Assembly (NCBI GenBank): GCA_015478655.1
Contig: JADMIJ010000011.1
Span: 1-64,000, forward strand
DNA length: 64,000 bases
Direction of reading: 5' to 3'
Origin: Acidimicrobiales bacterium
Lineage (GTDB): Bacteria > Actinomycetota > Acidimicrobiia > Acidimicrobiales > RAAP-2
Shown here: one piece after another, positions 44,111 to 53,886 of the stretch
Numbering within the stretch: position 1 is the first letter of the stretch
How the letters are laid out: every line of letters begins with the position of its first letter
Translations under genes and position numbers: made by a program
The notes under the pieces: generated by a model
The model's database searches: none
What the model was told of the DNA's origin: nothing
Seen by the model: the letters and a program-made list of their open reading frames with translations, nothing else

Positions 44111-45403
44111 CTACTTGAGGAAGCCCTCGTAGTTTCGCATCATGAGCTGGCTGTCGATCTGCTTCATCGTTTCGAGTGCCACGCCCACAGCGATCAGGAG
44201 GGTCGTTCCGTAGAAGGGATAGCTGGTGATGTTCCAGGCGGCCATCAGCAACGACGGGGTCACGGCGACCGCCCCGAGGAACAACGCCCCCGGCCAGGTG
44301 ATCCGATTGAGGATGTGGGCGAGGTACCGCTCGGTCGGGTGCCCGGGGCGGATCCCGGGGATGTACCCGCCCTGCTTGCGGATGATGTCGGCCTGTTGAT
44401 GGGGGTCGAAGGCGACATAGACGTAGAAGAAGGTGAAGAGGAGGATGAAGATGAAGTAGGTGAGGATGTAGAACACGCTGGTCGGCGTAACGTTGTGATT
44501 GACCCAGCTCCGGAAGGCCGAGGACGGGATGATGTTCGACAGGAGCACCGGGATGTACAGCACCGAGCTGGCGAAGATGATCGGGATCACTCCGGCCTGA
44601 TTCACCTTCAGCGGGATGTAGGTGCTCGAGCCGCCGTACATCTTGCGGCCGACCACCCGTTTGGCGAAGGTGACCGGGATGCGCCGCTGGCCCTGGTCGA
44701 CGAAGACGATCAACACGAGGAGGGCCAGCGACACCAGGAGGATCACCGAGAACTTGACCTTCCCCCCCTCCTGGAGGACGGTATTCAGCCCCGAGGGGAT
44801 GCCGGCGACCACGTTGGCGAAGATGAGGATGGACATGCCCTGTCCGATGCCGCGCTGGGTGATGAGCTCGGCCAGCCACATCACGAAGGCCGTACCGGCG
44901 GTCAGGGTGAGGACGATGAAGGCGCCCCGCCAGACCGAGTAGTTGAGGATGAGGTCGACGTTCTGGTTGCTGCCGAACAGCCCGCCCCCGCCCTTGTGGA
45001 ACAGGTAGACCAGTCCGGTCGACTGCATCAGGGCCAGCGCCACCGTCAGGTACCGGGTGGTCTGGGTGAGCTTCTTCTGGCCGATGGCCCCCTGGTCCCG
45101 CCACTGCTCGAGCTTGGGGATGACCGTGGCCAACAGCTGGATGATGATGCTCGAGGTGATGTAGGGCATGATGCCCAGCCCGAACACGGCCATGCGGGTG
45201 AGCGCCCCACCGGAGAACAGGTTGAGAAAGCCCAGCACACCCGATGACTTCGACGCCGCCGTGAGCTGAGCGATCTTGGAGAAGTTGACGAAGGGGGCCG
45301 GTACGTTGGCCCCGAACTGGTAGAGGCCGATGATGGTCAGCGTGAAGAGGACCTTCTTGCGAAGGTCTGGGATCCGAAAGATGTTGGCCAGACTGGCGAG
45401 CAT
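44111..45403 (-). CDS. secY: Protein translocase subunit SecY
   Basis: Channel of the Sec translocon in the cytoplasmic membrane. The 430-residue protein has ten predicted membrane segments; signatures include FRIPDLRKKVLFTLTIIGLYQFG at the start, GGALTRMAVFGLGIMPYITSSI (lateral gate) and the C-terminal ATPase-contacting loop GIRPGHPTERYL. ATG with GAGGAG 4 nt upstream. It follows rplO by 30 nt. Confidence 0.98.
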   Translation of the reverse strand: MLASLANIFRIPDLRKKVLFTLTIIGLYQFGANVPAPFVNFSKIAQLTAASKSSGVLGFLNLFSGGALTRMAVFGLGIMPYITSSIIIQLLATVIPKLEQWRDQGAIGQKKLTQTTRYLTVALALMQSTGLVYLFHKGGGGLFGSNQNVDLILNYSVWRGAFIVLTLTAGTAFVMWLAELITQRGIGQGMSILIFANVVAGIPSGLNTVLQEGGKVKFSVILLVSLALLVLIVFVDQGQRRIPVTFAKRVVGRKMYGGSSTYIPLKVNQAGVIPIIFASSVLYIPVLLSNIIPSSAFRSWVNHNVTPTSVFYILTYFIFILLFTFFYVYVAFDPHQQADIIRKQGGYIPGIRPGHPTERYLAHILNRITWPGALFLGAVAVTPSLLMAAWNITSYPFYGTTLLIAVGVALETMKQIDSQLMMRNYEGFLK

Positions 45404-45433
45404 GGGGCTCCTCGACGCCGCGGTGGGCCGATG

Positions 45434-45922
45434 CTACCGGTTGGTGAGGGCGTTGCCCTGGGCCGGCGGGCGGTTGTGGCCGAAGGGCAGGGGTACCACG
45501 GTGATGGATCCGCCCGCCCCGGTGATCGCCGCCGCAGCCGACTTGGAGAAGGCGTGCGCCTCCACCCTGATGGCCCGGGACAGCTCCCCCCCGCCCAGGA
45601 TCTTGACGAGCTCGCCCTGGCCGGCCAGGCCGAGATCCACCAGTCCGGCCACGTCGATCGAATCGGCTTCGATCCCCGCCAACGCACCGACGTTCACCGG
45701 GGTGTACTCGATGCGGAACGGGTTCTTGAAGCCGCGCAGCTTGGGGATGCGTTGCAGCAGGGGAAGCTGGCCGCCCTCGAATCCCATGGGGATGGTGTCG
45801 CGGGCTCCCTGACCCTTGGTGCCACGGCCGGCGGTCTTGCCGCCCTTGCCTCCGATACCGCGTCCCACCCGCCGACGGGGGCGCGTGGACCCTGCAGGCG
45901 GGCGGAGCTCATGGACCTTCAT
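45434..45922 (-). CDS. rplO: 50S ribosomal protein L15
   Basis: The 162 residues have the Gly-rich N-terminal region RRRVGRGIGGKGGKTAGRGTKGQ and the FEGGQLPLLQRIPKLRGF segment of L15. The ATG of MKVHELRPPAG is chosen over a TTG two codons earlier, with AAAGG 6 nt upstream. Confidence 0.98.
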   Translation of the reverse strand: MKVHELRPPAGSTRPRRRVGRGIGGKGGKTAGRGTKGQGARDTIPMGFEGGQLPLLQRIPKLRGFKNPFRIEYTPVNVGALAGIEADSIDVAGLVDLGLAGQGELVKILGGGELSRAIRVEAHAFSKSAAAAITGAGGSITVVPLPFGHNRPPAQGNALTNR

Positions 45923-45924
45923 GG

Positions 45925-46158
45925 TCAACCTTTCTCGTCTTGACTGGCGGGCGTGACGACCACCAGGTGGGGAACGCGGGCAAGCATTCCATGGATCTCC
46001 GGGCGGTCGGGCAGCACGTTGGTGCGCCCGATGCCCCGCAGACCCAGGGCCCGCAGGGTGCCCCGGTGCTTGGGCTTGGTGCCGATGGCGGACCTGACCT
46101 GGGTGACCCGCAGCCAGGCCGTGGTGGCGGACTTGTCAGCGGACGCAGAGGCGCTCAC
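45925..46158 (-). CDS. rpmD: 50S ribosomal protein L30
   Basis: The L30 core (about 14-70: LRVTQVRSAIGTKPKHRGTLRALGL, HGMLARVPHLVVV) is preceded by a 13-residue Ser/Ala tail and followed by a short polar end, 77 residues in all. GTG start 1 nt after the rpsE stop. Confidence 0.97.
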   Translation of the reverse strand: MSASASADKSATTAWLRVTQVRSAIGTKPKHRGTLRALGLRGIGRTNVLPDRPEIHGMLARVPHLVVVTPASQDEKG

Positions 46159-46159
46159 G

Positions 46160-46714
46160 TCAACTCACCTCCGTGAACAGGTCGCCCTCGCGCCGCCGTT
46201 CGCGATAGGCCCGGAGCATGGCCGCCGGGACCACCTCCTCGACCGGCTTGCCGCGGAGGGCGGCGATCTCGTCGGGTCGCTTGAGGCCCTTCAGGCCGGC
46301 GATGGTGGCATGGGCGACGTTGATGCCGTTGGAGGACCCGAGGGACTTGGCCAGGATGTCGCGGATGCCGGCCATCTCGAGGATGGCCCGTGCCGCCCCA
46401 CCGGCGATGACCCCGGTGCCGGGGGCCGCAGGCTTCAACATGACCCGCCCTGCCCCGCTCTCCCCCACGATCGGATGGGTGATGGTCGACCCGGCCAGCG
46501 GCACGTCGAACATGTTCTTGCGCGCCTCCTCGATGCCCTTCTGCACGGCCAGCCCGGCCTCTTTGGCCTTCCCGTAGCCCAGGCCCACCTTGCCGTTGCC
46601 GTCGCCCACCACCATCAGGGCGGCAAAGGAGAACCGGCGGCCGCCCTTGACCACCTTGGACACCCGGTTGACCCGGATGGTGCGCTCTTCGTACTGCAAC
46701 TCGTTCATGGCCAT
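46160..46714 (-). CDS. rpsE: 30S ribosomal protein S5
   Basis: Decoding-fidelity protein. 184 residues with [36 protein letters not shown], the [19 protein letters not shown] loop and [20 protein letters not shown] with no spacer problem, 5 nt after rplR. Confidence 0.99.
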   Translation of the reverse strand: MAMNELQYEERTIRVNRVSKVVKGGRRFSFAALMVVGDGNGKVGLGYGKAKEAGLAVQKGIEEARKNMFDVPLAGSTITHPIVGESGAGRVMLKPAAPGTGVIAGGAARAILEMAGIRDILAKSLGSSNGINVAHATIAGLKGLKRPDEIAALRGKPVEEVVPAAMLRAYRERRREGDLFTEVS

Positions 46715-46719
46715 GGTCC

Positions 46720-47082
46720 TCAGAACTCCAGTCCTTCTGCACGGGCAGCGTCGGCCAGGGCGGCCACCCGCCCGTGATAGGCGAAACCGCCGCGGTCGAA
46801 CACCGCGGTCGAGATACCGGCCTCCTTGGCCCGCGCCGCCACCAGCTTGCCCACGCTGGCTGCGGCGTCGATGTTCCCGCCCGGCGCCCCACGCAGTTCG
46901 CCCTCGATGGACGAGGCTGCGGCCAGGGTGCGGCAGGCGTCGTCGTCGATCAACTGGGCAGAGATGTGCTTGTTGGAGCGGAAGACGGCCAGGCGCGGGC
47001 GCGCCGCCGATCCGTGCACCCGTCGGCGAACGCGGGCGTGCCGCCGGCGGCGGAGCTCCAGTTTGTGTTCAGTGCGTGCCAT
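46720..47082 (-). CDS. rplR: 50S ribosomal protein L18
   Basis: 5S rRNA-binding protein of 120 residues with [24 protein letters not shown] near the start and the closing [23 protein letters not shown] overlaps the rplF stop (TAATG). Confidence 0.99.
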   Translation of the reverse strand: MARTEHKLELRRRRHARVRRRVHGSAARPRLAVFRSNKHISAQLIDDDACRTLAAASSIEGELRGAPGGNIDAAASVGKLVAARAKEAGISTAVFDRGGFAYHGRVAALADAARAEGLEF

Positions 47083-47624
47083 TACTTGGCTGCCTTCCCG
47101 GCCTTGCGCACGACCCGCTCGCCGAGGTAGCGCACGCCTTTGCCCTTGTAGGGCTCCGGCTTGCGCAGCTTGCGGATGTCGGCGGCCACTTGGCCGACTC
47201 GTTCCTTGTCGATCCCTTTGACGATGATCCTGGTGGCGGAGGGAACCTCGAAGGTGACCCCGTCCGGCGCCGTGACATTGACCGGGTGGGAGAACCCGAG
47301 GGCCAGCTCGAGGGCCGACGGACCCTTGGGGATGGCGCGGTATCCGACGCCCACGATCTCGAGCTCCTTGGAGAAGCCCGCGGTGACGCCGGCCACCATG
47401 TTGGCCACCAACGACCGGGTCAGGCCGTGCAGGGCCCGGTTCTGGCGCTGGTCATCGGGCCGCTCGAGCACCAGGCTATCGCCATCCTGGCGAATGCTGA
47501 TGGCGGCGGGTACCGCCCGGGCCAGCTCGCCCTGGGGCCCCTTGACCGTGACGGTGTTGTCGTCTCCCACCGCCACCGACACCCCGGAGGGGACGGTGAT
47601 CGGGGAGCGTCCGACGCGCGACAT
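47082..47624 (-). CDS. rplF: 50S ribosomal protein L6
   Basis: 180 residues with two L6 repeats: [20 protein letters not shown] at the start and the C-terminal [22 protein letters not shown] signature. It lies 63 nt after rpsH, the largest gap inside the spc cluster. Confidence 0.99.
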   Translation of the reverse strand: MSRVGRSPITVPSGVSVAVGDDNTVTVKGPQGELARAVPAAISIRQDGDSLVLERPDDQRQNRALHGLTRSLVANMVAGVTAGFSKELEIVGVGYRAIPKGPSALELALGFSHPVNVTAPDGVTFEVPSATRIIVKGIDKERVGQVAADIRKLRKPEPYKGKGVRYLGERVVRKAGKAAK

Positions 47625-47687
47625 CAGCGGGTACCTCCGACAGCGAGGCCGACCGGCGCGGCGCGGCCATCGGACGCAGCGGTGTGG

Positions 47688-48092
47688 CTACCAGACATAG
47701 CAGAGCACCTCTCCCCCCATGCGGCGCTTGCGGGCCTCACGGTCGGTCATCAGGCCCTTGGACGTCGAGACCACCGCCACGCCCAGACCTCCGAGGACAC
47801 GGGGCATCTTGTCGGCACGTGCGTAGATGCGCAGGCCGGGCTTGGACACCCGCTTGATGCCGGAGATGGTCCGTTCGCGGTCGGGCGAGTACTTCATGGT
47901 GATCTCGAGGGTCTTGCCTGGCCGGCTCGGATCCTCGTTCACCTGGTAGCCGCCGATGTAACCCTCGTCCACCAGAATGGCGGCCAACGATTCCTTGAGC
48001 TTCGAGCCGGGCATCTTGACCGTGTCGAAGTGTGCGGTGTTGGCGTTCCGGATGCGGGTGAGCATGTCGGCAATGGGGTCAGTCATCGTCAT
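47688..48092 (-). CDS. rpsH: 30S ribosomal protein S8
   Basis: Central-domain assembly protein of 134 residues: [21 protein letters not shown] at the start and [21 protein letters not shown] near the end. The first ATG is 9 nt from GGAGG; a second ATG two codons on is possible. Confidence 0.99.
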   Translation of the reverse strand: MTMTDPIADMLTRIRNANTAHFDTVKMPGSKLKESLAAILVDEGYIGGYQVNEDPSRPGKTLEITMKYSPDRERTISGIKRVSKPGLRIYARADKMPRVLGGLGVAVVSTSKGLMTDREARKRRMGGEVLCYVW

Positions 48093-48108
48093 CGTCGGTT
48101 GCCTCCTC

Positions 48109-48294
48109 TCACCAACTGGCCTTCGTGACGCCGGGAATCTCGCCGGCGTGGACCATCGTCCGCAGGCAGATCCGGCACAGGCCGAACTTGCGGTACACCG
48201 CCTTGGGTCGGCCGCACCGACGGCATCGGGTGTACCCGCGCACCTTGAACTTGGGCGTGCGCTGCTGCTTTTCGATCAAAGCCTTCTTCGCCAT
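48109..48294 (-). CDS. rpsZ: 30S ribosomal protein S14, zinc (type Z)
   Basis: 61-residue short S14 with four zinc cysteines (C24, C27, C40, C43) in [20 protein letters not shown] and the family end PGVTKASW. It is the essential zinc form found in spc clusters of actinobacteria. Confidence 0.99.
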   Translation of the reverse strand: MAKKALIEKQQRTPKFKVRGYTRCRRCGRPKAVYRKFGLCRICLRTMVHAGEIPGVTKASW

Positions 48295-48298
48295 GGGG

Positions 48299-48871
48299 TT
48301 ACTGGTTCTCCTGTCGGAACGGGAAGCCGAAGGCGGCCAGCAATGCTCGGCCCTCTTCGTCGGTGCGTGCGGTGGTGGCGATGGTGATGTCCATGCCTCT
48401 GGTGGTGTCGATGCGGTCGTAGTCGATCTCGGGGAAGATCAGCTGCTCGGTGACCCCGAAGGTGTAGTTGCCGTGCCCGTCGAACGAGCGGGGGGAGAGC
48501 CCTCGGAAGTCCCGGATGCGGGGGATGGCCATGGCCAGCAACCGATCGAGGAACTCCCAGGCCCGGTCACCGCGCAGGGTCACCTTGGCGCCGATCTCCT
48601 GTCCTTCGCGCAGCTTGAAGGAGGCGATGGACTTCTTGGCCCGGGTCACCACCGGCTTCTGGCCGGCGATGATCTCGAGGTCGCGCATGGCCCCCTCGAT
48701 CAGGGACTTCTGCTGGGTGGCCCGGCCGACGCCCATGTTGATGACGATCTTGGAGAGCCGTGGCACCTCCATGATGTTGTCCAGGCCCAGGGCCTCCTTG
48801 AGCTCGGCCCGGACCCGGCTGTCATACTGCTCCTTGAGCCGAGGGCGGCTGGCGACGGTGGCGGTGGCCAT
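48299..48871 (-). CDS. rplE: 50S ribosomal protein L5
   Basis: 5S rRNA-binding protein of 190 residues from [17 protein letters not shown]. Recognisable are [13 protein letters not shown], the [17 protein letters not shown] segment and the ending [13 protein letters not shown] overlaps the rplX stop (TGATG); the frame is open further upstream across rplX but that is a shadow. Confidence 0.99.
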   Translation of the reverse strand: MATATVASRPRLKEQYDSRVRAELKEALGLDNIMEVPRLSKIVINMGVGRATQQKSLIEGAMRDLEIIAGQKPVVTRAKKSIASFKLREGQEIGAKVTLRGDRAWEFLDRLLAMAIPRIRDFRGLSPRSFDGHGNYTFGVTEQLIFPEIDYDRIDTTRGMDITIATTARTDEEGRALLAAFGFPFRQENQ

Positions 48872-49176
48872 CACAGATCGGCTCCACACTTCTTGCATAC
48901 CCGCAGCTTGCGTCCCTGCTCGTCGATGCGCATCCCGATCCGGGTCGGCCCGCACGAGCCGCAGACGATGGCCACCGAGGACACCGACACCGGCATGAAC
49001 TTGTCGATGACGCCACCCTGCATGGTGGCGCGAGTGGGCTTGGCGTGGCGCTTGGCCACGTGCACCCCCTCGACGATGACCGTCCCCTCCGAGGGGATGG
49101 CCCGCACCACGTGGGCCTGCTTGCCCCGGTCCTTGCCCGACAGCACCTGAACCTTGTCTCCCTTGCGAATTCGCAT
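48871..49176 (-). CDS. rplX: 50S ribosomal protein L24
   Basis: Exit-tunnel-side assembly initiator of 101 residues, with the KOW motif [20 protein letters not shown] and the C-terminal [14 protein letters not shown] with a CxxC plus CKKC pair, suggesting zinc binding. ATG directly follows the rplN stop. Confidence 0.98.
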   Translation of the reverse strand: MRIRKGDKVQVLSGKDRGKQAHVVRAIPSEGTVIVEGVHVAKRHAKPTRATMQGGVIDKFMPVSVSSVAIVCGSCGPTRIGMRIDEQGRKLRVCKKCGADL

Positions 49177-49545
49177 CTACAACACCTCCGGGGCCAGCGA
49201 GACGATGCGCATGAAGCGCTTGTCTCGCAACTCGCGGCCAACCGGGCCGAAGATGCGGGTCCCGCGTGGCTGCTGTTGATCGTTGATCAGTACTGCGGCG
49301 TTCTCGTCGAATCGGATGTAGCTGCCGTCGGGACGGCGCTTCTCCTTCTTCGTGCGCACGACGACGCACTTGACCACGTCGCCCTTCTTCACTGCCGCTC
49401 CGGGGATGGCGTCTTTGACCGTGGCCACGAAGGTGTCCCCGATCGAGGCGTACCGACGGCGAGAGCCGCCGAGCACCTTGATGCAGAGGACCTCCTTGGC
49501 CCCGGAGTTGTCCGCCACCCGAAGGCGGGATTCCTGTTGGATCAT
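49177..49545 (-). CDS. rplN: 50S ribosomal protein L14
   Basis: 122-residue protein at the subunit interface: [20 protein letters not shown] at the start, [21 protein letters not shown] at the end. Full length. ATG overlaps the rpsQ stop (ATGA). Confidence 0.99.
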   Translation of the reverse strand: MIQQESRLRVADNSGAKEVLCIKVLGGSRRRYASIGDTFVATVKDAIPGAAVKKGDVVKCVVVRTKKEKRRPDGSYIRFDENAAVLINDQQQPRGTRIFGPVGRELRDKRFMRIVSLAPEVL

Positions 49546-49823
49546 CGAGCACGCTCCAGGACCTCGGAGAGCCGCCAGCGCTTGAGCTTGGACAGGGGAC
49601 GCGTCTCGACGACCCGGACCCGGTCTCCCACCTTGGCCGCGTTCTCACCGTCGTGGACATAGAGCCGCTTGGTCCGCTGCACGGTCTTGCCGTAACGGGG
49701 GTGACGGACCCGTTCGACCACCGCCACCACCACGGTGGCCTCCATGGCATCGGAGACCACCAGCCCCTCGCGGACCTTGCGGGCGTTGGCCCGGCTCTCC
49801 TCGACGACCTGTTCGTCAGCCAT
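49542..49823 (-). CDS. rpsQ: 30S ribosomal protein S17
   Basis: OB-fold protein of 93 residues. The core [20 protein letters not shown] to [15 protein letters not shown] is standard; an extra 17-residue N-terminal acidic stretch precedes it. ATG overlaps the rpmC stop. Confidence 0.98.
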   Translation of the reverse strand: MADEQVVEESRANARKVREGLVVSDAMEATVVVAVVERVRHPRYGKTVQRTKRLYVHDGENAAKVGDRVRVVETRPLSKLKRWRLSEVLERAR

Positions 49824-50269
49824 CAGCTCTTCTCCTCTGGGTCGTCCACACCGTGGGCAACGGGCATGCCGTCGTCATCGGCCACTTCCTCGGCCAGCTC
49901 GTCCTCATCGATCGGCTCGACGGCATCGTCATCCTCGCCCTGCTCCGCCTCGGCCCGGGATGCGGCTCGACGCTCCGAAGCGGTGCTCCTGTCGCGCCCG
50001 AGCGCCTCGTCCTCTGAGCGGCGGCGCGCCGCCGCCTGGTGGGCGGGAAGCTCGTCCATGGCCATTCCCTCGGCCTCGGCGATCTCCCGGGTCCGCAGCT
50101 CCGTCATCATCCGGGCGACGTCCTTGCGCACGTGGTTGATACGCGAGAAGTTGTCCAGCTGGCCGGTGGCCAGCTGGAATCTCAGGTTGAACAGCTCGCG
50201 CCGGGTCTCACCGAGCTGGCGCTCGAGCTCATCGGTGTCGAATTCGGAGATCTCTGCCGCGGTGGCCAT
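49823..50269 (-). CDS. rpmC: 50S ribosomal protein L29 with acidic C-terminal extension
   Basis: The L29 helical hairpin (about 1-68: [39 protein letters not shown]) is normal, but the protein is 148 residues instead of about 65-70. The extra 80 residues start with a mixed-charge Arg/Glu/Ala helix-like part and become strongly acidic ([20 protein letters not shown], then DDDG and DDPEEKS). L29 sits at the exit-tunnel rim beside L23 and L22, so the tail would hang near the emerging chain. The frame and overlaps with rplP and rpsQ are clean, so this is not a sequencing artefact. Confidence 0.96.
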   Translation of the reverse strand: MATAAEISEFDTDELERQLGETRRELFNLRFQLATGQLDNFSRINHVRKDVARMMTELRTREIAEAEGMAMDELPAHQAAARRRSEDEALGRDRSTASERRAASRAEAEQGEDDDAVEPIDEDELAEEVADDDGMPVAHGVDDPEEKS

Positions 50270-50706
50270 CAGACCTGCACCTCAGGCGTGCCGTGGGTGC
50301 CGGGCCGGATGACGAAGCGGGCCTTGAACGGCAGCTTTTGGATGGCCCGGTCCATGGCCTCCCGGGCCAGCTCCGGCTCGACACCGGCCAGCTCGAACAG
50401 GATTCGGCCCGGCTTGACCACGGCCACCCAGTGCTCGGGGTTGCCCTTGCCCGACCCCATACGGGTCTCCGCCGGCTTCTGGGTCACGGGCCGGTCGGGG
50501 AACACCCGGATCCACACCTTGCCGCCGCGCTTGACGTGCCGGGTCATGGCGATACGGGCGGCTTCGATCTGGCGCGCCGTCAACCAGGCCGGCTCCATGG
50601 CCTGGATGCCGAAGTCGCCGAAGGTGACGTCGCTGCCGCCCTTGGCCTTACCGCTCATCCGGCCCCGCTGCTGCTTGCGGTGCTTGACCTTCCTGGGCAT
50701 CAACAT
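50269..50706 (-). CDS. rplP: 50S ribosomal protein L16
   Basis: 145-residue protein at the A-site finger: [40 protein letters not shown], the tRNA-site loop region [20 protein letters not shown] with RMGSGKG, and [16 protein letters not shown]. First ATG is 9 nt from GGAGG. Confidence 0.99.
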   Translation of the reverse strand: MLMPRKVKHRKQQRGRMSGKAKGGSDVTFGDFGIQAMEPAWLTARQIEAARIAMTRHVKRGGKVWIRVFPDRPVTQKPAETRMGSGKGNPEHWVAVVKPGRILFELAGVEPELAREAMDRAIQKLPFKARFVIRPGTHGTPEVQV

Positions 50707-50707
50707 G

Positions 50708-51676
50708 TCAGTCGACCTCCTTGCGGAAGTGCGGCGTCTCGTGGTGCTCGCGGGTCCGGCGCTCGATCTCCTCGTCCTCGCTGAGGATGCGCTCCAGCTC
50801 GTCCGGTACTGCGGGCGGGGCGGCGATGTCGGCGGCGGACCGGTCGACCAGGCCCTCGGGGATCTCCGTCTCGCCGGTGGAGTCGGGGTCGACGGTCACC
50901 ACGCTGCCGGGCGCACCCTGTTCGGCGCGGCGGCGGCCTCCTCCGGCGGTGATCAGACGGCGGGGCGCATCGCCCCCCTGGCCCGACGTCTCGCCCACGG
51001 CCATGGCTGCCTCACGGGTGATCTTGTCCTCAGTGGAGATCTTGTAGGGGAGGATGTCCCCCTTGTAGATCCACACCTTCACCCCGATCCGGCCGAAGGT
51101 CGTCTTCGCCTCGCGGAAGCCGTAGTCGATGTCGGCCCGGAGGGTGTGCAGGGGGACCCGACCCTCCCGGTAGGACTCCTTGCGCGACATCTCGGAGCCA
51201 CCCAGTCGGCCCGAGCACTGCACCCGAACACCGAGGGCGCCCGCCTTCTGCACGGTCTGGATCGACCGCTTCATGGCCCGGCGAAAGGCCACCCGTCGGG
51301 CCAGCTGGTCGCAGATCCCCTGGGCGATCAGGGCGGCGTCGAGCTCGGGCTGCTTGATCTCCTGGATGTTGAGCTGGATCCGGTTGTTCAGACCGGTGAT
51401 CTCTTCGATCTTCTTCTTCAACCGGTCCGCCTCGGCACCCCGCCGGCCGATGACGATTCCCGGTCGGGCGGTGTGGATGTCCACGCGCAACCGATCACGG
51501 GTGCGTTCGATCTCGATTCGGCTGACGGCCGCCGACTCGAGCTGTGACATCAGGTAGTCACGGATCTCCCAGTCCTCGATCACGCAGTTCTGGTAGTTGC
51601 GCTCCTCGAACCAGCGCGACTTCCAATCGGTGGTCACGCCGAGTCGAAACCCGTAGGGGTTGACCTTCTGGCCCAT
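50708..51676 (-). CDS. rpsC: 30S ribosomal protein S3 with long C-terminal extension
   Basis: The KH domain ([20 protein letters not shown], 71-90) and the C-terminal S3 domain ([20 protein letters not shown], then [19 protein letters not shown] ending near 212) are intact. The protein continues to 322 residues, about 110 beyond the core; the tail is Gly/Arg-rich at first and then acidic and Pro-rich ([17 protein letters not shown]), ending [13 protein letters not shown]3 lines the mRNA entry channel. ATG overlaps the rplV stop (TAATG). Confidence 0.97.
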   Translation of the reverse strand: MGQKVNPYGFRLGVTTDWKSRWFEERNYQNCVIEDWEIRDYLMSQLESAAVSRIEIERTRDRLRVDIHTARPGIVIGRRGAEADRLKKKIEEITGLNNRIQLNIQEIKQPELDAALIAQGICDQLARRVAFRRAMKRSIQTVQKAGALGVRVQCSGRLGGSEMSRKESYREGRVPLHTLRADIDYGFREAKTTFGRIGVKVWIYKGDILPYKISTEDKITREAAMAVGETSGQGGDAPRRLITAGGGRRRAEQGAPGSVVTVDPDSTGETEIPEGLVDRSAADIAAPPAVPDELERILSEDEEIERRTREHHETPHFRKEVD

Positions 51677-52437
51677 TACTTGTCCTTCTCTCCGGCAGAT
51701 CCGCCGTCTGTTTCGTCGTCTGCTCCGTCGCCGTCTGCTCCGTCGTCGGCGTCTGTCTCGTCGGTCGTGTCCGTCTCTTCTGCTTCGCCGGTGGCCTCTG
51801 ACCCGTCGGTGGCTTCTGCCTCGTCGTCGCCCTCGGCATCGGGGCCCTCGCCGTCGAAGTCGGACTCCTCCAGCGGACCGGCCTCGGTCTCGGTGACCAG
51901 GTCGTCGGCGTGAACGGCATCCTCGGACCAGGCCTCGGCCCCGGTGTCATGATCTTCGGGCACCGTCGTCGACTCCGCCGTCTCCGCCCGCTGGCGGCGA
52001 CGGGATCCGGCCACCCGGCGGGACCGCTGGGAGCCAGTGGCGGCCTGCTGGGCCCGGCGACGGGCAATCCGATCGTCGGGTAGCCGGCCGACGATCACGG
52101 TGATGTGCGACGTCCGCTTGCGGATCCGTGTGGCCCGCCCCCGGGCCCGAGGGCGCCAGCGCTTGAGGGTGCTGCCTTCGTCGGCGTAGCACGCCGACAC
52201 GAACAGCTCCTCGGCGTCGAGCCCGTCGTTGTGGACGGCGTTGGCCACCGCCGACGCCAACACCTTGCCCACCGTGACGGCCGCCTCGCGGTCACCCAGC
52301 GAGAGGATCTCCGCAGCCCGGTCGACATCCTGGCCCCGGATCAGATCCAGCACCTGGCGCACCTTGGAGGCGGACATCCGGCTGTGGCGGAGGACGGCTC
52401 GGGTTCCCTCACGCTCGTTGGTCTTCGCTCCGGGCAC
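51676..52437 (-). CDS. rplV: 50S ribosomal protein L22 with 130-residue acidic tail
   Basis: The L22 core (about 12-121: [47 protein letters not shown]) is normal, including the tunnel loop. It is followed by a basic linker (123-150, RRRQR-rich) and then a tail of about 100 residues made mainly of Asp, Glu, Thr, Ala and Gly. Total 253 residues against about 110-130 in most bacteria. GTG start with GGGAGG 7 nt upstream, 1 nt after the rpsS stop. The tail's DNA is repetitive (GTCTGCTCCGTCG twice near 51718-51745), so its length may vary between strains. Confidence 0.96.
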   Translation of the reverse strand: MPGAKTNEREGTRAVLRHSRMSASKVRQVLDLIRGQDVDRAAEILSLGDREAAVTVGKVLASAVANAVHNDGLDAEELFVSACYADEGSTLKRWRPRARGRATRIRKRTSHITVIVGRLPDDRIARRRAQQAATGSQRSRRVAGSRRRQRAETAESTTVPEDHDTGAEAWSEDAVHADDLVTETEAGPLEESDFDGEGPDAEGDDEAEATDGSEATGEAEETDTTDETDADDGADGDGADDETDGGSAGEKDK

Positions 52438-52438
52438 G

Positions 52439-52717
52439 TCAGCGCCTCCCTGCCCGCTCTTGGCCGGCATGGAACTTGAACGTCCGGGTCGGTGCGAATT
52501 CCCCGAGCTTGTGACCGACCATGGACTCGGTCACGTATACCGGGATGTGCTTGCGACCGTCGTGGACGGCGATGGTGTGACCCACCATGTCCGGGATGAT
52601 CGTGGAACGACGCGACCACGTCTTGATGACCTTCTTGTCCCCGGCCGCGTTGAGGGCATCCACCTTCTTCAACAGGTGGTCGTCGACGAACGGACCTTTT
52701 TTCAGGCTGCGAGGCAT
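52439..52717 (-). CDS. rpsS: 30S ribosomal protein S19
   Basis: 92 residues with [20 protein letters not shown] at the start and the S19 signature [26 protein letters not shown]. Normal length. Confidence 0.99.
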   Translation of the reverse strand: MPRSLKKGPFVDDHLLKKVDALNAAGDKKVIKTWSRRSTIIPDMVGHTIAVHDGRKHIPVYVTESMVGHKLGEFAPTRTFKFHAGQERAGRR

Positions 52718-52741
52718 AGTCTGGCGTTCCCTCTGTCTTCC

Positions 52742-53578
52742 CTACCGCCGGGCACCGCGGGTGCGGCGCCTGCGGACGATCATCTTGTCGGAGTCCTTGT
52801 TGCGGGCCCGGGTGCGACCCTCGGGCTTGCCCCACGGAGACACCGGGTGGCGCCCACCGGACGTCTTGCCTTCGCCGCCACCCAGCGGGTGGTCGACCGG
52901 GTTCATGGCCACGCCCCGGGTCTGAGGCCGCTTGCCCTTCCAACGGTTCCGACCGGCCTTGCCGATCTTGATCAACTCGGCCTCGGAGTTGCCCACGATG
53001 CCCAGCGTGCCGCGGCAGTCGATGGGCACCCGGCGCATCTCGGTGGAGGGCAGGCGAAGGGTGGCGAAGGCCCCTTCCTTGGCCACCAGCTGCACGCTCA
53101 TCCCGGCGCCGCGGGCCAGCTTGCCCCCGCCACCCGGTCGCAGTTCGACGTTGTGGATCACAGAGCCGACCGGGATGAACCGCAGCGGCAGTGCGTTCCC
53201 CGGCCGGATCTCTGCACCCTGTCCGGACTGGATGCGATCCCCCACCTGGACCTGGGCCGGAGCGAGGATGTAGCGCTTCTCGCCATCGAGGTAGTGGAGC
53301 AGTGCGATGCGGGCGTTGCGATTGGGGTCGTACTCGATGGCGGCCACCTGGGCCGGAACCCCATCCTTGTTCCGCTTGAAGTCGATGATCCGGTACTGCT
53401 GCTTGTGGCCGCCACCACGGTGGCGGCTGGTCTTGCGCCCGTGGCTGTTGCGGCCCCCGGTGGACGGCTTGGGGGCGAGCAGCGACTTTTCGGGACGGTC
53501 CCGGGTGATCTCGGCGAAGTCCGAGACGGTCTGGAAGCGGCGGCCGGCGCTGGTGGGTTTGCGTGCGCGAAGTGGCAT
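52742..53578 (-). CDS. rplB: 50S ribosomal protein L2
   Basis: Essential peptidyl-transferase-region protein of 278 residues: [40 protein letters not shown], and the conserved catalytic-site loop [22 protein letters not shown] with the His equivalent to E. coli H229. Gap of 17 nt to rplW. Confidence 0.99.
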   Translation of the reverse strand: MPLRARKPTSAGRRFQTVSDFAEITRDRPEKSLLAPKPSTGGRNSHGRKTSRHRGGGHKQQYRIIDFKRNKDGVPAQVAAIEYDPNRNARIALLHYLDGEKRYILAPAQVQVGDRIQSGQGAEIRPGNALPLRFIPVGSVIHNVELRPGGGGKLARGAGMSVQLVAKEGAFATLRLPSTEMRRVPIDCRGTLGIVGNSEAELIKIGKAGRNRWKGKRPQTRGVAMNPVDHPLGGGEGKTSGGRHPVSPWGKPEGRTRARNKDSDKMIVRRRRTRGARR

Positions 53579-53595
53579 GGTCTGGTCCCGGTCTC

Positions 53596-53886
53596 TCAGT
53601 TCTCGAAGAGGTCGATCGAGTCACCCTCGTGGAGGGTGACGATGGCCCGCTTGGTGTCGGGACGATGGCCGAGGCCGTTGGTCTTGCGGTTGCGCTTGGT
53701 CTTGCCCTTCCGGTTGAGGGTGTTGACGCTGGTCACCCGCACGCTGAAGGCCTGTTCCACGGCGTGGCGCACGTCGATCTTGGTCGCCGAAGGGTCCACG
53801 ATGAACACATAGACGTTGTCGTCCATGAGCGAATAGGACTTCTCCGACACCACGGGCCGGATGAGCACGTTGTGGGGATCCCTCAT
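53596..53886 (-). CDS. rplW: 50S ribosomal protein L23
   Basis: Exit-tunnel docking site for trigger factor and SRP. 96 residues: [20 protein letters not shown] at the start and the family [17 protein letters not shown]; normal length, without the acidic tails seen on its neighbours L22 and L29. ATG overlaps the rplD stop. Confidence 0.99.
   Translation of the reverse strand: MRDPHNVLIRPVVSEKSYSLMDDNVYVFIVDPSATKIDVRHAVEQAFSVRVTSVNTLNRKGKTKRNRKTNGLGHRPDTKRAIVTLHEGDSIDLFEN

Noticed and set aside
43532-45247. A 571-codon plus-strand open frame opposite adk and secY, rich in Asp/Glu/His
   Set aside because: The acidic composition is the complement of hydrophobic SecY codons; not a real protein.
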